From NCBI GenBank assembly GCA_014380155.1, contig JACMKJ010000006.1:1-5504 (forward strand): a stretch of DNA of 5,504 bases, given 5' to 3'. Made by a program: the position numbers and the translations under genes. Positions 1 to 4,902 of the stretch are shown here, one piece after another (the first letter of the stretch is position 1; every line of letters begins with the position of its first letter). The notes beneath the pieces were generated by a model. It was given only the letters and a program-made list of their open reading frames with translations. It did no database searches and was not told where the DNA came from. The stretch is from Rhizobacter sp. (lineage in GTDB: Bacteria > Pseudomonadota > Gammaproteobacteria > Burkholderiales > Burkholderiaceae_C).

Positions 1-213
1 CACATCAACGCTGGCCTATTTGGTGTTGCTGCGCGTAGAGATTGCCCGTTTCACCCTGCGTGCTTTCTTGCGAAAACACGCCGACTCGTCTCTGTTGCTC
101 TGATCCTCACCTCACGGTGGACAGCCGTTAGCTGCTACGCCGCCCTGTGCAGTCCGGACCTTCCTCCAGTGCCTCCTTTCGGAGATTGCACCAGCGGCGG
201 TCTGGCTTGCTTC
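1..213 (-). ncRNA. rnpB: RNase P RNA (bacterial type A), 3'-truncated by window edge
   Basis: This is the catalytic RNA of ribonuclease P, which trims the 5' leader from pre-tRNAs together with the RnpA protein. Read on the minus strand, the region carries the conserved landmarks in order. The 5' P1/P2-like start is at about 213-190. The conserved block GGAGGAAGGTCCGGACT lies at 167-151, ACAGAGACGAGTCGGCG at 95-79 and CAGGGTGAAACGG at 58-46. Finally CAACACCAAATAGG, equivalent to the CAAATAGG block near the 3' half of E. coli rnpB, is at 28-15. The block order and the intervening stem-loops fit betaproteobacterial type A molecules. The 5' end at about 213 is set by comparison with the start of E. 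coli rnpB (GAAGC) and is approximate. The remaining 3' part, including the 3' strands of P4 and P1, is outside the window. No protein should be annotated here. Confidence 0.9.
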
Positions 214-222
214 ACGCGGCGG

Positions 223-228
223 ATTGTC
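223..228 (-). promoter_or_regulatory. Candidate -10 box of rnpB
   Basis: On the minus strand the hexamer GACAAT (4 of 6 matches to TATAAT) lies about 9 nt before the inferred rnpB 5' end, a suitable distance for a sigma-70 promoter. It sits directly after the stop codon of the NYN gene (229-231), so any -35 box falls inside that gene's 3' coding end, where I see no good match. rnpB could also receive read-through from pyrC and the NYN gene. The call rests on position and a short motif only. Confidence 0.3.
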
Positions 229-966
229 TCACCGAGCGCGGTACTGGACCTTGTTGGGCTGGCGCTCCGGTGTCAGGTCAAAGAAGTCGATGTACTTCTT
301 GAAGAGCTTGGTCGACGGGGCGTTCTTGGTCAGCAGGCCATCGGCACGCAAGCGCTCGGCGGCGATGCGCAGCTCGAGCTTGGCACCACCGCGCAGCTCG
401 GGGATGGCGGCGAGGATGCGTTGCACGTCGTCAGGCAATGCAGGCGCCGCAGGCTTGGGCGCCGGCTTCGCCACAACAGCCGGTGCCTTGCGCGCAGGTG
501 CAGCACGTTTTCGCGGCGCACTCGGTGCGGCCTCGGGCTTCTTTTGGTGCAGCAGGTCGACAAAGTTGTCGTAGACCGGCTTGGAGTCGTCACCCGTCTT
601 GCCTTTCTGGCCGATGCCTTCGACACGGCAGCCCTTCTCGCGCAGGCGGATCACCAGCGGCGCGAAGTCGGAGTCCGACGAGACGATCACCGCCACGTCG
701 GGCCGCTCGGCCACGGCGAGGTCCATCGCATCGACCGCGAGCGCGATGTCGTTGGCGTTCTTGCCACTCGACAGGTTGACGATGGGGCGAATGGAATGGG
801 CCTTGAACAACTTCTGGTGCGTGACTGCCGACTCGGCCGTGCAATAAGCCCGCCGCACGTGGATGGCGCCGTGCTCGGCCAGTACCTTGGCAATGGCCTG
901 CTCGATCACACCGGCCGAGACGTTGTCGGCGTCGATCAGCAACATCACCCGCTTTTGTGCATTCAT
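229..966 (-). CDS. NYN-domain (PIN-like) putative ribonuclease with C-terminal OST-HTH/LOTUS-like domain
   Basis: This is a 245-residue cytosolic protein of the NYN family, PIN-fold metal-dependent nuclease-like proteins thought to act on RNA. The N-terminal half (residues about 5-140) has the acidic pattern of the family: LLIDADNV with D12 and D14, KNANDIALAVDAMDL with D73 and D79, and SSDSDFAPL with D98 and D100. A low-complexity Ala/Pro/Lys linker (about 144-176) follows. The C-terminal segment (about 177-245) resembles the OST-HTH/LOTUS domain often joined to NYN in proteobacteria. The start at 966 is chosen because its ATG overlaps the pyrC stop as ATGA and because it directly precedes the conserved first strand; an upstream in-frame extension would run inside pyrC. 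It lies downstream of pyrC and upstream of rnpB on the same strand. The family assignment is firm, but the RNA substrate is unknown. Confidence 0.88.
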   Translation of the reverse strand: MNAQKRVMLLIDADNVSAGVIEQAIAKVLAEHGAIHVRRAYCTAESAVTHQKLFKAHSIRPIVNLSSGKNANDIALAVDAMDLAVAERPDVAVIVSSDSDFAPLVIRLREKGCRVEGIGQKGKTGDDSKPVYDNFVDLLHQKKPEAAPSAPRKRAAPARKAPAVVAKPAPKPAAPALPDDVQRILAAIPELRGGAKLELRIAAERLRADGLLTKNAPSTKLFKKYIDFFDLTPERQPNKVQYRAR

Positions 967-2003
967 GTGAGTTTCCAAGCCAGGGTTTCGCCACCTCGCA
1001 GTGGCTTGAGTTCGGTGTCGCCGAAGGGCAGCGTCTCGGGCAAGGCCCAAGGCTCCTTGCGCAAAGTCACCGTACCACTGTTGCGCGGCAGGCCGTAGAA
1101 CGCCGGGCCATGAAAGCTGGCAAAAGCTTCGAGCTTGTCGAGCGCGCCGGCGGCCTCGAAAGCTTCGGCATACAGCTCCAGCGCACTCAGTGCGGTGTAG
1201 CAGCCGGCGCAGCCGGTGGCGTGCTCCTTCAGGTGGGCCGCGTGTGGCGCGCTGTCGGTGCCGAGGAAGAATCGGTCGCTGCCCGAGGCCACGGCCTGCA
1301 CCAGCGCCTGGCGGTGTTCTTCACGCTTAAGCACCGGCAGGCAGTAGTAGTGGGGGCGCACGCCGCCGAGAAAAATGGCGTTGCGGTTGTAGAGCAGGTG
1401 GTGAGCGGTGACGGTGGCAGCGGTGTGCGCGCCAGCCTCGGCCACGTACTGCGCGGCTTCGCGGGTGGTGATGTGTTCGAAGACGATCTTCAACTCGGGG
1501 AAATCACGGCGCAGCGGAATCAGCTGCGTGTCGATGAACACCTTTTCGCGGTCGAAGAGGTCGATGTCGGGGCTGGTGACTTCACCATGCACCAGCAGCA
1601 GCAGGCCTTCGCGCTGCATCGCTTCGAGCGTGGCGTAGGTCTTGCGCAGGTCGGTGACACCAGCGTCGCTGTTGGTGGTGGCGCCGGCGGGGTAGAGCTT
1701 GACGGCGACGACACCGGCGTCTTTGGCGCGCCGGATCTCATCGGCGGGCAAGTTGTCGGTGAGGTAGAGCGTCATCAAGGGCTCGAAGCTCACCCCCTTC
1801 GGCACGGCAGCCAGGATGCGCTCACGGTAGGCCAGCGCCTGCGCTGCGGTGGTCACCGGCGGCTTGAGGTTCGGCATGATGATCGCGCGGGCGAACTGGC
1901 GCGCGGTGTCGGGCAACACGGCGGCCAGCGCGGCGCCATCGCGCACATGCAGGTGCCAATCGTCGGGTCGGGTGATGGTGAGTGAGGTGGCGTGCAAAGT
2001 CAT
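963..2003 (-). CDS. pyrC: Dihydroorotase PyrC (class II, zinc-dependent)
   Basis: Dihydroorotase reversibly cyclises N-carbamoyl-L-aspartate to dihydroorotate, the third step of de novo pyrimidine synthesis, in the cytosol. The 346-residue product has nearly the length of E. coli PyrC (348). All expected metal ligands and catalytic residues are visible: H17 and H19 in DDWHLHVRDG, K102 in AVKLYPAG (the carbamylated bridging lysine), H139 in LLVHGE, H177 in VFEHITT, and the catalytic D250 in FFLGTDSAPH. The ATG at 2003 puts the HxH motif one residue later than in E. coli; longer readings add residues foreign to the family. No strong Shine-Dalgarno sequence is seen before it. The gene is divergent from the AraC-type gene at 2144, with 140 nt between the start codons. 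Its TGA overlaps the next gene's ATG (ATGA, 963-966). It looks intact. Confidence 0.96.
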   Translation of the reverse strand: MTLHATSLTITRPDDWHLHVRDGAALAAVLPDTARQFARAIIMPNLKPPVTTAAQALAYRERILAAVPKGVSFEPLMTLYLTDNLPADEIRRAKDAGVVAVKLYPAGATTNSDAGVTDLRKTYATLEAMQREGLLLLVHGEVTSPDIDLFDREKVFIDTQLIPLRRDFPELKIVFEHITTREAAQYVAEAGAHTAATVTAHHLLYNRNAIFLGGVRPHYYCLPVLKREEHRQALVQAVASGSDRFFLGTDSAPHAAHLKEHATGCAGCYTALSALELYAEAFEAAGALDKLEAFASFHGPAFYGLPRNSGTVTLRKEPWALPETLPFGDTELKPLRGGETLAWKLT

Positions 2004-2081
2004 GCGCGGAATTCTCGCACCCGGGCCTGTCCACCCCTGCGGGTTCTGCCTTGCGGAATCCAGCCTCAGGGCTAGCGAGCA

Positions 2082-2110
2082 TTGCCTTCGCACAGTCGTG
2101 CAGCACCATC
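2082..2110 (+). promoter_or_regulatory. Promoter/operator-like element upstream of the first AraC gene
   Basis: The segment reads TTGCCT (2082-2087, a possible -35), then TC, then GCACAGTCGTGCAGC (2090-2104). It aligns without gaps to 3986-4008 upstream of the second AraC gene, giving the shared pattern TTG-N3-T-N-GCAC-N2-TCGTGCAGC. GCAC and GTGC form an imperfect inverted repeat. The -10 position (about 2104-2110) is a poor TATAAT match, so an activator or an alternative sigma factor may be needed. Thirty-nine nt separate the element from the ATG at 2144, against 42 nt in the second copy. Conservation in non-coding DNA between paralogues suggests a regulator site, perhaps autoregulatory. That role is inference. 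Confidence 0.5.
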
Positions 2111-2143
2111 CCAACCCGAGTGAACGACGCAAAGGCCGGCCTC

Positions 2144-2989
2144 ATGGACACCGAACGCGACAACTCCTACGTGCTGGGCTACCACGGCTTCGTGTACACC
2201 AGCCGGCGCATCGCCAGCGGCCCCACCACCCGCTACCCCGGCGTGCTGCTGCTCAGCGCCGACTACCAGCCGTTCGTGCTGACCCCCGAAGGCGGCCCCG
2301 CGCTGAGTGCCAACGCCGCCGTGGTGGCCCCCCGCGTGGCGCGCAGCCTCGACGCGCAAGGTGTGCCGCTGCTCAGCTTCAACGTCATGCCGTCGCACGA
2401 TGCGTATCACGTCTTTCGGGCCATGCAGCGCCCCGGCCTGCTGGCCATCGACCGTTATGCCTTCAGCCCACTCGACGAGGCGTTTGGCCTGCTGTGCCGC
2501 GGAGAGGCTCGCCTGTCGGACGCCACCCTGATCTTCGAGCAGACCTTGACTGTGGCGGTGCCGTTGATGCCGCCGGCTGCGCCGCCCGACGCCACCTCGC
2601 TGCAGATCTTGCGCATGCTCGAAAACAACCCCGAGCTCAGCCTCGACGAGTTGGCGCGTGTGTGCGGGCGGTCGCAGCATGCGATGTCGCGCCTGTTTGC
2701 CGCCGCGGTGGGCATGTCGCTGCGCGACTACCACGGCTGGCTCAAGCAGCGTCGCACCTACAAGCTGCTGTGCAGCAACCGCTCTCTCACCGACGTGGCG
2801 CAGGCAGCGGGCTTCGTCGACTCGCCGCACTTCTCGCGCACCTTTGCCCGCTGGTACGGGCAAAGCCCGTCGTTCAGCCGCGACCCGAAGTTCGTGCGGG
2901 TGATCAACCCACGGCAGGCACACGAGCCCGCGTGCCTATCACAAACCGGGCCCGAGGGCTTGATACCGCTGCCCACCGGAAAGCGCTGA
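2144..2989 (+). CDS. AraC-family transcriptional regulator (first paralogue, upstream of PETase)
   Basis: This is a 281-residue DNA-binding regulator. Residues about 9-135 form an N-terminal effector domain (YVLGYHGFVYT, LLLSADYQPF, GVPLLSFNVMPSH) that I can only describe as cupin-like. Residues about 165-250 carry the double helix-turn-helix of the AraC/XylS family: LSLDELARVCGRSQHAMSRLF, then VGMSLRDY, then SLTDVAQAAGFVDSPHFSRTFARWYGQSPS. The ATG at 2144 is preferred because AAAGG (2131-2135) sits 8 nt before it and the candidate promoter lies at 2082-2110. GTG codons at 2120 and 1982 are in frame, but the latter overlaps the pyrC start. After a segment shared with the second paralogue (FVRV), the last 28 residues are unrelated to that copy. 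PETase starts 64 nt downstream on the same strand, so control of PETase is plausible. The effector is unknown. Confidence 0.9.
   Translation: MDTERDNSYVLGYHGFVYTSRRIASGPTTRYPGVLLLSADYQPFVLTPEGGPALSANAAVVAPRVARSLDAQGVPLLSFNVMPSHDAYHVFRAMQRPGLLAIDRYAFSPLDEAFGLLCRGEARLSDATLIFEQTLTVAVPLMPPAAPPDATSLQILRMLENNPELSLDELARVCGRSQHAMSRLFAAAVGMSLRDYHGWLKQRRTYKLLCSNRSLTDVAQAAGFVDSPHFSRTFARWYGQSPSFSRDPKFVRVINPRQAHEPACLSQTGPEGLIPLPTGKR
2864..2902 (+). repeat. 39-bp direct repeat, copy 1 (pairs with 4819-4857)
   Basis: Thirteen consecutive codons (encoding SPSFSRDPKFVRV) are identical at every base to 4819-4857, 1955 bp to the right in the same orientation. Homology between the two AraC genes stops right after this run. 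A second exact run of 27 bp (2707-2733 against 4662-4688) has the same offset. The repeat comes from the gene duplication and is not a mobile-element end. Confidence 0.9.
2916..2937 (+). repeat. Imperfect inverted repeat near the 3' end of the first AraC gene
   Basis: AGGCAC (2916-2921) pairs perfectly with GTGCCT (2932-2937), and after one mismatch the CG pairs continue inward. It lies 116 nt before the PETase ATG, in the tail of the first regulator that has no counterpart in the second. It could be an operator for a PETase promoter, since the GCAC/GTGC halves echo the upstream elements, but the spacing differs and chance is possible in GC-rich coding DNA. A TTGATA hexamer at 2960-2965 could be a -35 box; no convincing -10 box follows it. 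Confidence 0.3.
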
Positions 2990-3053
2990 TCAACAAGCCG
3001 GGCCCTGCGCCCAAGAATCCGTCTCCCCGCCCAGACAACAAAGGAGACACTCC

Positions 3054-3926
3054 ATGAGGATTCACGCAGCAGCCCGGTTCGCGAAAGCGGCCATCGCCAT
3101 TGGCGCCTTGGTGGTTTCAGCGGCCGCCACCGCGCAGGCCAATCCCTATGAGCGCGGCCCCGCGCCCACCACCGCCTCGCTCGAAGCGAGCCGCGGTCCG
3201 TTTGCAACCAGCTCGTTCACCGTCAGCCGCCCCAGCGGCTATGGCGCGGGCACCGTCTACTACCCGACCAACGCCGGCGGCACGGTCGGCGCCATTGCCA
3301 TCGTGCCGGGCTTCCTGGCGCGCCAGTCGAGCATCAACTGGTGGGGCCCTCGACTGGCCTCGCACGGTTTCGTGGTCATCACCATCGACACCAACTCGAC
3401 CTTTGACCAGCCCACCAGCCGCTCGCGCCAGCAACTGGCCGCACTCGACCAGGTGGCCGCATTGGCCCGCACCAGCAGCAGCCCGATCTACAACCGCGTC
3501 GACACCACACGCATGGGCGTGATGGGCTGGTCGATGGGTGGCGGCGGCACGCTGATCTCGGCGCAGAACCGCCCCTCCCTCAAGGCAGCCGCGCCACAAG
3601 CACCGTGGAACAACTCGACCAACTTCTCGTCGGTCACGGTGCCCACGCTGATTCTGGCCTGTGAGAGCGACAGCACCGCACCGGTGAACCAACACGCCTC
3701 GCCGTTCTACAACAGCATGTCGCGCAACTCGAAGCAGTACCTCGAGATCAACAACGGCTCGCACAGCTGCGCCAACAGCGGCAACAGCAACCAGCCGTTG
3801 ATCGGCAAAAGAGGCGTGGCCTGGATGAAGCGCTTCATGGACAACGACACCCGCTACACGTCGTTTGCCTGCGCCAACCCCAACAGCACCCGCGTGTCGG
3901 AGTTCCGCACCGCCAACTGCTCCTGA
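3054..3926 (+). CDS. Secreted PETase-type polyester hydrolase (IsPETase-like, type IIb), alpha/beta hydrolase
   Basis: This predicted extracellular serine esterase has 290 residues, the length of Ideonella sakaiensis PETase. Against my recollection of that protein it aligns without gaps and matches at roughly four of five mature positions. A Sec signal peptide covers residues 1-27 or 1-29 (basic start, hydrophobic IGALVVSAAA, ATAQA site). The catalytic triad is S160 in GWSMGGG, D206 in CESDSTAP and H237 in GSHSCANSGN. M161 and F87 (Tyr in IsPETase) form the oxyanion hole. W159, W185, S238, N241 and R280 are kept, as are both cysteine pairs, C203-C239 (the type II mark) and C273-C289. Positions 214 and 218 are His and Phe, where IsPETase has Ser and Ile. 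The ATG at 3054 follows AAGGAG (3041-3046) by 7 nt. IsPETase converts PET mainly to MHET; activity on PET here is inferred. No MHETase gene is in view. A general cutinase-like polyesterase is the alternative. Confidence 0.94.
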   Translation: MRIHAAARFAKAAIAIGALVVSAAATAQANPYERGPAPTTASLEASRGPFATSSFTVSRPSGYGAGTVYYPTNAGGTVGAIAIVPGFLARQSSINWWGPRLASHGFVVITIDTNSTFDQPTSRSRQQLAALDQVAALARTSSSPIYNRVDTTRMGVMGWSMGGGGTLISAQNRPSLKAAAPQAPWNNSTNFSSVTVPTLILACESDSTAPVNQHASPFYNSMSRNSKQYLEINNGSHSCANSGNSNQPLIGKRGVAWMKRFMDNDTRYTSFACANPNSTRVSEFRTANCS

Positions 3927-3936
3927 GCGCCCGCTC

Positions 3937-3976
3937 GGCCCCGGGGGCCTGCCTTCGGCGGGGGCGTACCCCGGGG
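3937..3976 (+). terminator. GC-rich stem-loop after PETase, possible terminator
   Basis: Eleven nt after the PETase stop, CCCCGGGG (within 3939-3947) recurs at 3969-3976. Each copy is self-complementary, so the two can pair across a loop. That loop holds a smaller stem, CCTGCC / GGCGGG around TTC (3949-3963). The structure is strong, but only a weak T-rich stretch (TTCTCACCCTTGTT) follows, so intrinsic termination is uncertain. It separates PETase from the second AraC promoter region. Confidence 0.4.
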
Positions 3977-3985
3977 TTCTCACCC

Positions 3986-4014
3986 TTGTTATTGCACGAT
4001 CGTGCAGCGAATAT
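3986..4014 (+). promoter_or_regulatory. Promoter with 14-bp perfect palindrome upstream of the second AraC gene
   Basis: TTGTTA (3986-3991, 4 of 6 to the -35 consensus) is followed by the perfect palindrome TGCACGATCGTGCA (3993-4006). A weak -10 candidate GAATAT (4009-4014) follows at 17-nt spacing; TATCGT at 4012-4017 is an alternative at 20-nt spacing. The palindrome therefore sits between the promoter hexamers, where a bound regulator would block or reshape the promoter. The block TCGTGCAGC and the first GCAC half are shared with 2090-2104. It ends 42 nt before the ATG at 4051. The palindrome is seen directly; the operator role and its ligand are inference. Confidence 0.55.
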
Positions 4015-4050
4015 CGTGGCTCCTGCGCACGCCTGTTTCAGGCCACGCCC

Positions 4051-4902
4051 ATGCCCCGACCTTACGACCCCGCTGTCCCCAGCCCGGCTGAATCGCCGCC
4101 CGGCGTGGTGCGCGACTGCTCGTATGTGCTCGGGTACCACGGCTTCGTGTACACCGGCCACCAGCTGTCCAGCAGCATGACGGTGCGGCACTCGGCAGTG
4201 CTGCTGCTGAGTGCCGACTACACGCCCTTCCAGGTCAGCCTGCGAGGCGGCAAGACGGTGAGCGCCCGGGCGATGGTGGTGCCGCCACTGGTGGCGCGCG
4301 GCCTCGCGGCCGACGGGGTGCCGCTGTTGAGTTTCAACATCTTTCCCTCGCACCGGGCCTTCCACATCTTCTGCGCGATGCACCACCCCGGCGTGGTGGC
4401 GCTCGATCGCCACGCGTTCAACCAGCTGGATGCGGTGATCGCCGCCATGGTCAAAGGCGACGTGTCGTTCAAGCAGGCCGAAGAGGTGTTCGAGTTGGCG
4501 GTGGCCGAAGCCACGCGCCAGCTGCCACCGGCACCGGCGCCCGACCCCAAGGCACTCGGCCTGATCCGCCTGCTCGACGAAAACCCCAAGCTCAGCCTGG
4601 ACGAACTGGCGCGCTTGTTCGGCCGCTCCAACGCGGCAATGTCGCGCATGTTTTCTCAGGTGGTGGGCATGTCGCTGCGCGACTACCAGAGCTGGCAGCG
4701 GCAGCGTCGCATGGTCGACCTGCTGTACACCCCACGCTCGCTCACCGACGTGGCCTACGGCGCGGGGTTTTCCGACTCGCCGCAGTTTTCACGCACCTTC
4801 TCGCGCTGGTACGGCAAGAGCCCGTCGTTCAGCCGCGACCCGAAGTTCGTGCGGGTGTTTTTGCGCGACGGCGAGGCCGCATCCCGTCAAGACGCCGGCT
4901 GA
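4051..4902 (+). CDS. AraC-family transcriptional regulator (second paralogue, downstream of PETase)
   Basis: This 283-residue regulator is clearly paralogous to the one at 2144. The N-terminal effector domain covers about residues 24-150 (CSYVLGYHGFVYT, LLLSADYTPF, GVPLLSFNIFPSH). The AraC/XylS double helix-turn-helix covers about 181-266 (LSLDELARLFGRSNAAMSRMF, then VGMSLRDY, then SLTDVAYGAGFSDSPQFSRTFSRWYGKSPS). Compared with the first copy it has 16 extra residues at the N-terminus, including a Pro-rich stretch, and a shorter, unrelated C-terminal tail. The ATG at 4051 has a modest CAGG (4039-4042) 8 nt upstream; an in-frame reading from 3865 would begin inside PETase and cross the palindrome, so it was not used. 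It has its own promoter-like element 42 nt upstream. Its 3' end overlaps the convergent gene by 16 nt. The target genes and effector are unknown; PETase is the obvious candidate target. Confidence 0.92.
   Translation: MPRPYDPAVPSPAESPPGVVRDCSYVLGYHGFVYTGHQLSSSMTVRHSAVLLLSADYTPFQVSLRGGKTVSARAMVVPPLVARGLAADGVPLLSFNIFPSHRAFHIFCAMHHPGVVALDRHAFNQLDAVIAAMVKGDVSFKQAEEVFELAVAEATRQLPPAPAPDPKALGLIRLLDENPKLSLDELARLFGRSNAAMSRMFSQVVGMSLRDYQSWQRQRRMVDLLYTPRSLTDVAYGAGFSDSPQFSRTFSRWYGKSPSFSRDPKFVRVFLRDGEAASRQDAG
4819..4857 (+). repeat. 39-bp direct repeat, copy 2 (pairs with 2864-2902)
   Basis: This run is base-for-base identical to 2864-2902 and encodes the same 13 residues at the end of the AraC DNA-binding domain. 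The constant 1955-bp offset to the first copy also holds for the 27-bp run at 4662-4688 and for a 21-bp run beginning at 4135 (against 2180). The two genes are therefore collinear without net indels over that span. Confidence 0.9.

Noticed and set aside
169..1098. Long plus-strand open frame across rnpB and the NYN gene
   Set aside because: It begins inside the RNase P RNA and is antisense to a well-supported NYN-domain gene. The product is low-complexity and Arg-rich with no family pattern.
957..1985. 342-codon plus-strand open frame
   Set aside because: It is antisense to pyrC, whose catalytic residues are all intact. Such mirror frames are common in GC-rich DNA.
1982..2143. Longer first AraC protein from GTG at 1982 or GTG at 2120
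   Set aside because: The 1982 start overlaps the pyrC start and spans the operator-like element. The ATG at 2144 has AAAGG at 8-nt spacing; 2120 cannot be fully excluded but lacks such a site.
2072..2923. 283-codon minus-strand open frame opposite the first AraC gene
   Set aside because: It is a shadow frame; the plus strand encodes a clear double helix-turn-helix that also has a paralogue.
1849..3057. 402-codon plus-strand open frame
   Set aside because: It overlaps the first AraC gene in another frame and gives Arg/Ala/Pro-rich sequence with no recognisable domain.
3117..3983. 288-codon minus-strand open frame opposite PETase
   Set aside because: It is a shadow frame of the PETase gene with a Gly/Ala/Arg/Val-rich product and no ribosome-binding site of note.
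3937..3990. Riboswitch or small RNA after PETase
   Set aside because: The structure is simple GC-rich pairing with no recognisable aptamer; a terminator-like stem-loop is the simpler reading.
2082..4014. Composite transposon bounded by the repeated AraC segments
   Set aside because: The repeats lie within regulator coding sequence, there is no transposase or terminal inverted repeat, and collinearity shows plain gene duplication.
3865..4050. N-terminal extension of the second AraC gene beginning inside PETase
   Set aside because: It would translate through the stem-loop, the palindrome and the promoter-like element. The paralogue comparison supports the ATG at 4051.
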